Assembly: GCA_023415035.1 (NCBI GenBank)
Contig: JAEZLX010000063.1
Coordinates: forward strand, 1 to 11,278
Origin: Pseudomonadota bacterium
GTDB lineage: Bacteria > Pseudomonadota > Gammaproteobacteria > Burkholderiales > Burkholderiaceae_C
Direction: 5' to 3'
DNA length: 11,278 nucleotides
Below are positions 1 through 8,400 of this stretch, in pieces. Under the pieces are notes generated by a model. It saw only the letters and a list, made by a program, of their open reading frames with translations, did no database searches and was not told the DNA's origin. The position numbers were made by a program, and so were the translations under genes. Each line of letters opens with the position of its first letter. Within the stretch, counting starts at the first letter, position 1.

Positions 1-33
1 CATGCGCGACATCTGCCGCGCAACAGCCGTTGA

Positions 34-693
34 TTACTTGAAACGCGACTGGGCCACCGTCTTCAGTTCGGTGTCCAGCGTGCTCAGGTATTTCGCCAGC
101 TCGCGCATCTCGTTGGGGTTGAACTGCTTGGCGATACCGGCCATCACGCCGTTGTTGCGGCCAACGTAGCGGTTGCCCTCGACCGTGTACGACTTGAGCG
201 CGACGTACAGGTAGTCGGCATGCTGGCCGCCGAGCTTGGGATAGGTCGGGTCGATCGGCTTACTGAAATTGGCGCCGTGGCAGGAAGCGCAGGCGCCCTT
301 GTCCAGCAGCGCTTTGACGGCTTCGGCCGGGGCCTTGGGTGTCTCGGCAGCGGTCTTGTCGGCCTGCGAGGCGTAGAAGGCAGCCAGGTCGGCCATGTCC
401 TCGTCGGTCAGCGAACCGGCAATGCCACGCATGGTCGGGTGCTTGCGGTCACCCTTCTTGTAAGCCGTCAGCGCGGCAACGATGTACTTGTCGCTCTGGC
501 CCGAAATCTTGGGCACCTTGTGGATTTCGGGGAAGCTGTTCTGATAACCCGGGATGCCGTGGCAGCCGATGCACATCTCGGCCTTCTGCTTGCCAGCTTC
601 CACACTGCCTTCGGCATGGGCCGCGACGGCCGCGGTGAAGAGCGTCGCGGCGGCGACAACGGTACGGACGATCGTGGGCGACAGGTTATTCAT
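34..693 (-). CDS. Periplasmic dihaem cytochrome c (c4/c553-like)
   Basis: This encodes a 219-residue exported electron carrier with two class I cytochrome c domains. The start is the ATG at 693, followed by a signal peptide whose hydrophobic core is about residues 8-25 and whose likely signal peptidase I site is AHA|EG after residue 27. The first haem site is C41-I-G-C44-H45 and the second is C135-A-S-C138-H139. M88 (in PTMRGIA) and M184 (in GVMAGIA) sit where the axial methionine ligands are expected, and the two halves have parallel layouts, as in cytochrome c4. Family knowledge suggests electron delivery to a terminal oxidase or other periplasmic acceptor; the actual partner cannot be read from the sequence. 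An upstream in-frame TTG at 732 would add 13 residues before the signal peptide and is unlikely. No clear Shine-Dalgarno precedes the ATG. The gene is divergent from the ATPase operon and shares a 130-base regulatory region containing an FNR-type palindrome. Confidence 0.93.
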   Translation of the reverse strand: MNNLSPTIVRTVVAAATLFTAAVAAHAEGSVEAGKQKAEMCIGCHGIPGYQNSFPEIHKVPKISGQSDKYIVAALTAYKKGDRKHPTMRGIAGSLTDEDMADLAAFYASQADKTAAETPKAPAEAVKALLDKGACASCHGANFSKPIDPTYPKLGGQHADYLYVALKSYTVEGNRYVGRNNGVMAGIAKQFNPNEMRELAKYLSTLDTELKTVAQSRFK

Positions 694-718
694 TTTGCAA
701 GCACAATGAAGAAGGCGA

Positions 719-732
719 TTGATAAAAATCAA
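719..732. promoter_or_regulatory. FNR/Anr-type binding palindrome
   Basis: The sequence TTGAT-AAAA-ATCAA is an exact match to the FNR-family consensus TTGAT-N4-ATCAA. It lies in the divergent intergenic region, 26 bases upstream of the cytochrome c ATG (minus strand) and 92 bases upstream of the ATPase ATG (plus strand). Centred at 725.5, it would be at -41.5 (class II activator position) for a plus-strand start near 767, which fits a TATCAA -10-like hexamer at 755-760. For the cytochrome gene it is too close to the start codon to act as a class II activator and would more likely repress. The motif is seen directly; the protein that binds it and the direction of the effect are inferred. Confidence 0.6.
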
Positions 733-738
733 CGGGCG

Positions 739-744
739 ATTATA
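739..744 (-). promoter_or_regulatory. Candidate -10 element for the cytochrome c gene
   Basis: On the minus strand this reads TATAAT, a perfect sigma-70 -10 hexamer. It predicts a transcription start near 732 and a 5' leader of about 39 bases to the ATG at 693. No good -35 hexamer is found 16-18 bases upstream; TTGATA at 755-760 on this strand is only 10 bases away. The FNR-type palindrome would then cover the first bases of the transcript, which would suit repression. The call is tentative. Confidence 0.35.
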
Positions 745-754
745 TAGACTCGAC

Positions 755-760
755 TATCAA
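755..760 (+). promoter_or_regulatory. Candidate -10 element for the ATPase-tamAB operon
   Basis: TATCAA matches TATAAT at four of six positions and would place a start near 767, leaving the FNR-type palindrome at -41.5 and a leader of about 57 bases to the ATG at 824. An alternative is TTGATA at 719-724 paired with TATATA at 741-746 (16-base spacer), in which case the palindrome would overlap the -35 box and FNR would repress. The sequence alone does not decide between these. Confidence 0.3.
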
Positions 761-823
761 ATCAGCCCTATTGATTACCCTAGTCCAGTCCCCTTGCGGA
801 CACCTCTTTCCGGCACCCGACAC

Positions 824-1678
<855 letters not shown>

Positions 1679-1693
1679 GTCCGCGTCCAGGCC

Positions 1694-2314
1694 ATGACCG
1701 CACTGCACGAACCCGTGGTCCTGCAGGGATCACATGTCCGCCTGGAGCCGCTCGCGCCGCACCACCATGACGACCTGGTCGAGGCCGTGCGCGATGGTGA
1801 GCTCTGGCGGCTCTGGTACACCAGCATCCCCACGCCCGAGGGCATGGCCGCCGAGATCCGGCGCCGCCTCGACCTGCACGACAAGGGCAGCATGATGCCC
1901 TTCGCGGTGATCGCGCTGACCGGCGAACTGGCCGGCCGGGCCGTGGGCATGACCACCTACATGAACATCGACGCGGCCAACCGCTGGCTGGAGATCGGCT
2001 CCACCTGGTATCGGCGCGCAGTCCAGCGCACCGCCCTCAACACCGAAAGCAAGCGCATGCTGCTCGGGCGTGCGTTCGACACGCTCGACTGCATCGCCGT
2101 GGAGTTCCGCACCCACTGGTTCAACCACGCCAGCCGGCGCGGCATCGAGCGGCTGGGCGCCAAGCTTGACGGGGTGCTGCGCAACCACCTCATCAATACC
2201 CATCCGGAGGCCAAGGGCACGTTGCGCGACACCTGCGTGTACAGCATCATCGCCAGTGAATGGCCCGCCGTGCGGGCCCACCTGGATTTCCAGCTGTCCA
2301 AGCCCAGGGCATGA
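1694..2314 (+). CDS. GNAT-family N-acetyltransferase (RimJ/RimL-like)
   Basis: This 206-residue protein resembles the Acetyltransf_3/RimL branch of GNAT acetyltransferases, which transfer acetyl from acetyl-CoA to an amine on a protein N-terminus or small molecule. The N-terminal part (GSHVRLEPLAPHHHDDLVEAV) is the typical first strand and helix. The central segment from EIGSTWYRRAVQRTALNTE lies where motif A binds the CoA pyrophosphate, and FNHASRRGIERLGAKLDG near residue 150 is the usual NxxSxRxIxxLGA C-terminal motif. The canonical Q/RxxGxG/A is present only in divergent form (RRAVQRTA), as in some members of this branch. The gene starts 15 bases after the ATPase stop and ends 4 bases before the VWA start, so it is embedded between the two chaperone partners. 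The substrate is unknown; it could be a client or component of the operon or an unrelated passenger. Confidence 0.85.
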   Translation: MTALHEPVVLQGSHVRLEPLAPHHHDDLVEAVRDGELWRLWYTSIPTPEGMAAEIRRRLDLHDKGSMMPFAVIALTGELAGRAVGMTTYMNIDAANRWLEIGSTWYRRAVQRTALNTESKRMLLGRAFDTLDCIAVEFRTHWFNHASRRGIERLGAKLDGVLRNHLINTHPEAKGTLRDTCVYSIIASEWPAVRAHLDFQLSKPRA

Positions 2315-2318
2315 GACC

Positions 2319-3506
2319 ATGCTGATCGACTTCTTCTACACGCTGCGCGCGGCCAAGCTGCCGGTCTCGGTCAAGGAGTACCTCACGCTGATGGAGGCGC
2401 TCAAGGCCGACGTGGTCGGGCCGACCAACCCCGACGCCTGCAGCATGGACGACTTCTACTACCTCAGCCGCGCCGCGCTGGTGAAGGACGAGAAGCACTA
2501 CGACAAGTTCGACCGCGCCTTCGCCGCCTACTTCAAGGGCGTGGAGATGATCGCCGACTTCACCAAGCCCATCCCGGCGGACTGGCTGCGCAAGGAGATG
2601 GAGCGCATCCTCTCCGACGAGCAGAAGGCCGGCGCGCCCAAGATGGACTGGGACGAGCTGATGGAGACGCTGCGCAAGCGCCTCGAAGAGCAGAAGGAGC
2701 GACACCAGGGCGGCAGCAAGTGGATCGGCACCGGCGGCACGAGCCCGTTCGGGCATGGCGGCTACAACCCGCAGGGCATCCGCATCGGCGGCAAGGGAGG
2801 CAACAAGTCGGCCGTCAAGGTCTGGGACCAGCGCGCCTACCGCGACTACGACGACACCCAGGAGCTGGGCACGCGCAACATCAAGGTGGCCTTGCGCCGG
2901 CTGCGCAAGTTCGCGCGCGAGGGCAACGAGCTGGAGCTTGACCTGCCCGACACCATCCGCAGCACCGCCGCCAATGCCGGGTACCTGGACATCAAGATGA
3001 TCCCGGAGCGGCACAACAACGTGAAGGTGCTGCTGCTCATGGACGTGGGCGGCACCATGGACGAGCACATCCAGCGCGTCGAGGAACTGTTCAGCGCCGT
3101 CAAGAGCGAGTTCAAGCACCTGGAGTTCTACTACTTCCACAACTGCGTCTATGACTTCATGTGGAAGAACAACAAGCGCCGCTTCGCGGAGAAGTTCCCG
3201 ACCTGGGACATCATCCGCAAGTACAACAAGGACTACAAGCTGATCTTCGTGGGCGACGCCACCATGAGCCCCTACGAGATCCTGCAGCCCGGCGGCAGCG
3301 TCGAGTACAACAACGAGGAAGCGGGCGCCGAGTGGCTGCAACGCCTCACGCACGCCTTTCCCAAATTCGCCTGGATCAACCCGGAACCTCAGGGCGTGTG
3401 GCAGTATCGACAAAGCATCAGCATCATCCAGCAGCTCATGGGCAACCGCATGTACCCGCTCACGCTCAAGGGCCTGGAAGACGCCATGCGACTGCTTTCC
3501 AAATAA
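2319..3506 (+). CDS. CoxE-like VWA-domain protein, MoxR partner
   Basis: This is a 395-residue cytoplasmic protein with a C-terminal von Willebrand factor A domain, similar to the COG3825/CoxE-like group that accompanies MoxR ATPases. The N-terminal third (MLIDFFYTLRAAKLPVSVKEYLTLM) is helical and characteristic of this group. It is followed by a charged helix (about residues 85-130) and a Gly-rich segment (about 132-165). The VWA core begins near residue 235 with KVLLLMDVGGTMDEH. The metal-site motif is D242-V-G-G-T246 instead of DxSxS, and a second acidic motif is GDATM at 312-316. There is no signal peptide or membrane segment. The start is the ATG at 2319, 4 bases after the acetyltransferase stop; an open frame reaching back to 2070 only overlaps the upstream gene out of phase. 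It probably acts as a substrate adaptor for the ATPase at 824-1678. Its stop is 3 bases before the tamA ATG, so translational coupling is likely. Confidence 0.9.
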   Translation: MLIDFFYTLRAAKLPVSVKEYLTLMEALKADVVGPTNPDACSMDDFYYLSRAALVKDEKHYDKFDRAFAAYFKGVEMIADFTKPIPADWLRKEMERILSDEQKAGAPKMDWDELMETLRKRLEEQKERHQGGSKWIGTGGTSPFGHGGYNPQGIRIGGKGGNKSAVKVWDQRAYRDYDDTQELGTRNIKVALRRLRKFAREGNELELDLPDTIRSTAANAGYLDIKMIPERHNNVKVLLLMDVGGTMDEHIQRVEELFSAVKSEFKHLEFYYFHNCVYDFMWKNNKRRFAEKFPTWDIIRKYNKDYKLIFVGDATMSPYEILQPGGSVEYNNEEAGAEWLQRLTHAFPKFAWINPEPQGVWQYRQSISIIQQLMGNRMYPLTLKGLEDAMRLLSK

Positions 3507-3509
3507 ACG

Positions 3510-5474
3510 ATGCACCCGACGACCCGCCCGGTGCCGGCCCCCGGGCGCCGGTCCGCTGCTTCTCCCACCGCCTGCCAGCTCCTCGGGCCGCTGTGCCTGA
3601 GCCTGTGCCTGTGGGCGGCCCTGCCTGCCATGGCGCAGACCGGGGCGCCGGCGGCGGCCGAGCCGGCAACGCCCGCACCGCGCTTTGACATCGCGCTGGA
3701 AGCGCCGGGTGCCATCAAGGACTTCCTGCTGCGCCACCTGGACCTGCAGCGCTACCGGAACTTCGAGGACCTCAACGCGGCCGAGCTGGAGCGCCTGGTG
3801 GCGCGTGCGCCTGAGGACCTGCGCAGCCTGCTGGGCACGCTCGGCCACTTCTCGCCGCAGCTGGACATCCGCGTCACGCCGGGCGAAGGCGGGAAGGCTG
3901 CACCCCTGGGTGTGGTGCGCATCGACGTGGACCCGGGCCCCGTGACGCGCATCGCCGGCCAGCGCTTTTTCTTTCGCGGCGACATTGCCGACAATCCCGA
4001 GGCAGCGGACCAGCGCGAGGCCATCGAGCGCGAGGCCCGGCTGCCGGTGGGCGAGCCTTTCACCCAGGCCGACTGGGACCAGGCCAAGACCCGCGCGCTG
4101 CGGCGCCTGACGAGCGAGCGCTATCCCAACGGGCGGCTCGTCAACAGTCTGGCCGACATCGACGCCAGCGTGCAGCAGGCCAATCTCTACATCGAGCTCG
4201 ATTCCGGCCCGCCCCGCCGTCTGGGCGAGATCCGCGTGCGAGGCGCCCGCCGCTACGACGCCGACCAGGCCGAAAACCTGGCGCGGCTGGCCGGCATCGA
4301 GACCGGCGCCATCTACAGCCTGGAGCGCCTGCAGACCGCGCAGACGCGCATCCTCGCCAGCGGCCGCTACGAATCCGTGCTGGTCACGGTCGAGCCCGAC
4401 GGCGACACGCCCGACCTGCCGGTGCTGGTGCAGCTGCGCGAGCGGCGCCTGCACAAACTGCAGATCGGTCTGGGCGCCAGCACCGACAGCGGTCCCCGCG
4501 TGTCGCTGGAGTACACGCACCAGCAGGTGCCCGGCATCGGCTGGCAGTCGGACAACCGGATCCAGCTCGAACGCAAGGACCGGCTGGCACAGACCGTGTG
4601 GACCGCACCGCTGGACGAACAAGGCTGGCGCTGGGCCGCCAGTGCCCGCTGGGCGCAGCAGATCGACGACTTTTACACCACCACCAGCCAGCGCCTGCGC
4701 TGGGGCCGCTCGCAGGAAGAAGCCGCGCGTGACCAGGGCCAGTACCTGCAATTCGACCGCGCACGCACGGCCGGCACCACCGCGCGCTCCGCAGGCCCTT
4801 CGCACGCCCGCTCGTCCCTGAGCATCAACCATGCATGGACCTGGCGGCGATTCGACAACCCGGTGTTCCCCGAAAGCGGCCAGGGGCTGGCCCTGGAGCT
4901 TGGCGCCGGCTTCACGCTCGACGGCACGCGCCGCCCGTTCCTCAAGGCACAGACACGCTGGCTCACCTACTGGCCGCTGGGCCTGGACGTGCCCCTGCCG
5001 CCCCCCGCGCCAGGCGAGGCCAGGCCTGTCGCCTCCGATGCCGGACAAGGCAGCCGGCTCGGGCGCCTGGCCCTGCGGCTCGAAGGTGGCGCCGTGGCCG
5101 CCAAACGTGACGCCGAGCTGCCCGACACCCAGCTGTTCCTGGCCGGCGGCGACGCCTCGGTGCGCGGCTACGGTCTGCGCGAGATCGGCATCCCGCGCCC
5201 CACGGGCGGCGTGGCGCCCGGCCGCTACCTGGCCGTCGCCAGCTTCGAATGGCAGCGCCCGCTGTGGCGCAACGGCCAGCGCACCCCATGGGAGCATGTG
5301 GTGTTCGTCGATGGCGGCGCGGTGGCCGACCGCGCGCGCGACCTGCGCGCTCAATGGGGCGTGGGCACCGGCGTGCGCTTCAACAGCCCCGTGGGCCCGC
5401 TGCAGCTCGATCTGGCCTATGGCGTCGAGCCGCGCGACTGGCGTGTACACCTGAGCGTGGGCTTCACCTTCTGA
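3510..5474 (+). CDS. tamA: TamA: outer-membrane Omp85 assembly protein
   Basis: This 654-residue outer-membrane protein of the Omp85/BamA superfamily is the barrel subunit of the translocation and assembly module. Residues 1-42 form a long signal peptide with an Arg-containing N-region, hydrophobic core LLGPLCLSLCLWAAL, and likely cleavage AMA|QT. About residues 55-310 look like POTRA repeats, and the beta-barrel starts near 312 (RLHKLQIGLGAS). The L6 hallmark V551-R-G-Y554 is present, and the chain ends in a terminal Phe (VGFTF), the usual beta-signal for BAM-dependent insertion. At 654 residues it is longer than E. coli TamA (about 577); part of the excess is in a Pro/Ala-rich loop around 495-520 and a Ser/Thr/Ala-rich loop around 418-435. 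It starts 3 bases after the VWA stop with no clear ribosome-binding site, suggesting coupling. Identity as TamA rather than another Omp85 protein rests largely on tamB following 10 bases downstream. Confidence 0.93.
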   Translation: MHPTTRPVPAPGRRSAASPTACQLLGPLCLSLCLWAALPAMAQTGAPAAAEPATPAPRFDIALEAPGAIKDFLLRHLDLQRYRNFEDLNAAELERLVARAPEDLRSLLGTLGHFSPQLDIRVTPGEGGKAAPLGVVRIDVDPGPVTRIAGQRFFFRGDIADNPEAADQREAIEREARLPVGEPFTQADWDQAKTRALRRLTSERYPNGRLVNSLADIDASVQQANLYIELDSGPPRRLGEIRVRGARRYDADQAENLARLAGIETGAIYSLERLQTAQTRILASGRYESVLVTVEPDGDTPDLPVLVQLRERRLHKLQIGLGASTDSGPRVSLEYTHQQVPGIGWQSDNRIQLERKDRLAQTVWTAPLDEQGWRWAASARWAQQIDDFYTTTSQRLRWGRSQEEAARDQGQYLQFDRARTAGTTARSAGPSHARSSLSINHAWTWRRFDNPVFPESGQGLALELGAGFTLDGTRRPFLKAQTRWLTYWPLGLDVPLPPPAPGEARPVASDAGQGSRLGRLALRLEGGAVAAKRDAELPDTQLFLAGGDASVRGYGLREIGIPRPTGGVAPGRYLAVASFEWQRPLWRNGQRTPWEHVVFVDGGAVADRARDLRAQWGVGTGVRFNSPVGPLQLDLAYGVEPRDWRVHLSVGFTF

Positions 5475-5484
5475 ACCAGAGCCG

Positions 5485-8400
5485 ATGAGCCAGCCCGACA
5501 CAGCCCCCACCCAGGCCCCGCCGGCCGCGAGGCGACGGCACCGCCCGTTACGCTGGCTGCTCGTGGTGCTCCTGGCCCTGGTGCTGGCGGCACCGGTGGT
5601 GTTCTGGTTCTGGGCCGCCAGCCCCGGCTCGCTCGCCACCACGCTCTCGTGGGTGCAGCGGTATCTTGACGGTCAGCCTCCGGAGGCCGGCCGCCTGCAC
5701 ATCGAGGGCGCCGAAGGCAGCCTGCGCCTGGGTGGCAGCGTCGCCCTGCTGCGCTGGACGCAGGACGGCCTCACCGTACAGGCCCAGGGCGTGCGCCTGC
5801 TATGGACCCCGGCACTGCTGCCCACACTGCTCACCCAGCGCCGCCTGGACATCGCCGGGCTGCATGCCGACCGCCTGGACATCACCGACGAGCGCCCGCC
5901 CACCAAAGACCACAGCGGTCCGCCCACCAGCGCCGAGCTGCCGCTGCGCATCAATCTGCCCTGGTCGGTCGATGCCCTCACGATGCAGGGCAACACCTCC
6001 CTGGCACTGAGCGGCTTGCGCGGTCACTATGCCTACGGGCCGGCAGCCGCCCTCGGCAACGGCCAGGCACACCAGCTGATGCTCGACAGCCTGCACTGGG
6101 CCGATGGCGACTACCAGGGCACGCTGGTGCTGGGCGCGCATTCGCCCATGCCGCTGCGCCTGCAGGCCCGGGGGCAGGTCCGCGTTGCCATACCCGACGG
6201 CACACCCCAGAACCTGCGTGCCGAACTCCAGGCCGAAGGCGCGCTGGCCCACGCCGACGCCGCCCTTGATGCGCGCCTGCTGCTGCGTCAAGCCGGCAGC
6301 GACGAACCGGCCATACCGGCAGCGCTCGACCTCAGCGCGCGCATCCTGCCCTGGCACGCCCAGCACCCCGTGGCGGCCCTGCAGGCGCAACTGCACCGGC
6401 TGAACCTCGCCGGCCTGTGGCCGCAGGCGCCGCAGACAGCCCTCTCGGGCCACGCCACGGCCCACACCAGCGGCACCCAATGGCTGGCCCGGGTCCAGCT
6501 CGACAACGAACGCCCCTCGCCCGCCGACCAGGGTGGGCTGCCGCTTGGCCAGCTGCGTGTGTCGATCACGCAGGAAGGCCCGGACTGGCGCATCCATGAT
6601 CTGCAGGCCCGCATCGGCGAAGGATCCTTGCGCGGAGAAGCCAGGCTGCGTGCCGGCGACGGTCCTCTCTGGCAAGGCCCCTGGTCCGGGCACCTGCTGG
6701 TCGAACGCATCGATCCGTCAACGCTCTGGAGCGCGCTCATTCCGGGCCACCTCGACGGCACACTCGACGCGCAAACCCAGACTGCCGAAGGCAGCGACGC
6801 GTTCACCACCACCTTCAACGGCCAGCTTGCCCGCTCGCCCCAGGCCGGCCGGCGCGCCAGCGGCCCCACGCTGCTGGACGCGCTGGAGCTTCGCGGGCAA
6901 TGGCAGGCCCGCACCGATGCGCCTGACGAGGGCCGGCTCACGCTCGATCGGCTTCGCGTGCGCGGAGCCGGCGTCTCGCTGCAAGGCCGCGCCACCCTGA
7001 ACCTGGCCAACCGCCATCTGGAAGGCACGCTCGATGCCACCGCCCCCGGCCTCACGGCACGCTGGCAAGGTCTGGCCGCCCCCGCCACCGGACAGGGCGA
7101 GCTGGCCCTGCGCCTGGACGACGCCACCGCCGCGCAAGGCTGGATCGCCTCCCTGCAGGTGCTGCCACTCATCGGCCCCGCTGTCCGCGACAGCCTCGGC
7201 CCCTGGCCCGATGCCCGCCTCAAAGGCCAGGCCTCGGCGGTCGCGCGGTGGCAGGGCGGCCTGGCGCCGCTGGGCCTTCCCGCCCCGGCTGGCACACAGG
7301 ACGCTGCCCGCCCACTGCGACTGGATCTGGACGTGCAGGTGCCCGCCCTTTCGCTGCAGGCCACCGCCGACACCCCAGCCTGGGAACTGCGCGACACCCG
7401 TCTGCAGCTCGCCGGCCCGCCGACCGCGCTGGACACCCGCCTCACGGCCCTGCTGCGGGGCGCACCGGGCGAGTTCACGGCCCGGACCCTCGGCACGCTG
7501 CAACCGGCCTGGCCGGCACCGGCCACCGACATCGCCCGCCCGCCCGCCTCCGTCCGGTTGCAGGTGGACGAGCTGGCGCTCACCGCGCGGCCATCGCCCT
7601 CCACCTCCGCGCCCTGGCGGCTCAACGCCACCCAGGCCTTTGCCATCGACTGGCGCCAGCCCAATGGCGGCCCGCTGCTCGAAACCGGCGCCGTCAGGCT
7701 GGCACTGCAGTCGCCCGGCACCTCGACAGCGTCAACGCCGGCCCGCCTGGCATGGGAACACCTGCGCTGGCATCGCGGCGCCCTCTCCACGAAGGGGTCG
7801 CTGGGCAACCTGCCGCTGGCCTGGGCCGACCTGCTCACCGCCCACGGTGATCCGGCCGGCGGCGTCCTCACCCGCGCCGGCATTTCGACGGACCTCATGC
7901 TGCAAGGCCATTGGGAGCTGGTGCTGCCGGAGGGCTCGAAGGAGCTGCCGCGTGTGCAGCTGACCCTGGAGCGCCAGTCGGGCGACCTGACGGTGCGCAC
8001 CGATGCCCTGCCCGCACCCGTTACCGCCGGCGTGCGCACGGCCCGCCTCGATGTCGGCACCCAGGGGCAGTCGGTGCAGGGCCGACTGCAATGGGAGACA
8101 CGGGAGCTCGGCCAGATCGAGGCCAACGTGCAAACCACGCTGTCGCCGCCGTCAGCCAACGAGCCCGCCTGGCACTGGCCCAAGCAGGCCCCACTGTCCG
8201 GCCAGGTTCACGCGCGGCTGCCCGAGGCCGGCGTCTGGTCGGCCCTGGCACCGCCTGGCTGGCGCGTGCAGGGAAGCCTGGATGCCCAGGTGGAGCTGGC
8301 CGGCACCCGCGCCGAGCCACGCTGGAGCGGCACCCTCGATGCCCGGCAACTGGCGGTCAGCTCCGTGGTCGAGGGCATCGCCTTCACCGGCGGCCAGCTG

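Noticed and set aside
1..12. Possible start of a further minus-strand gene (ATG at 12, reading M-S-R-M)
   Set aside because: Only four codons are visible and there is no clear ribosome-binding site, so a gene cannot be supported.
719..823. TTG start at 719 for the ATPase (and TTG at 732 for the cytochrome)
   Set aside because: Both would place coding sequence over the FNR-type palindrome and add non-conserved residues. The cytochrome extension would also sit in front of a good signal peptide.
2070..2318. Extended upstream start for the VWA protein
   Set aside because: The added residues overlap the acetyltransferase gene in another phase and are low-complexity. The ATG at 2319 gives the expected N-terminus of the family.
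2247..5642. A 1131-residue open frame on the minus strand opposite the VWA gene and tamA
   Set aside because: High GC and strong codon bias of the plus-strand genes leave the antisense frame open. Its translation is biased (Gly, Ala, Val, His, Gln, Arg), has no recognisable domain, and lies opposite two well-supported genes.
6288..8183. A 631-residue minus-strand open frame opposite tamB
   Set aside because: Same shadow effect: Ser/Arg/Pro-rich translation with no motif, opposite a convincing TamB.
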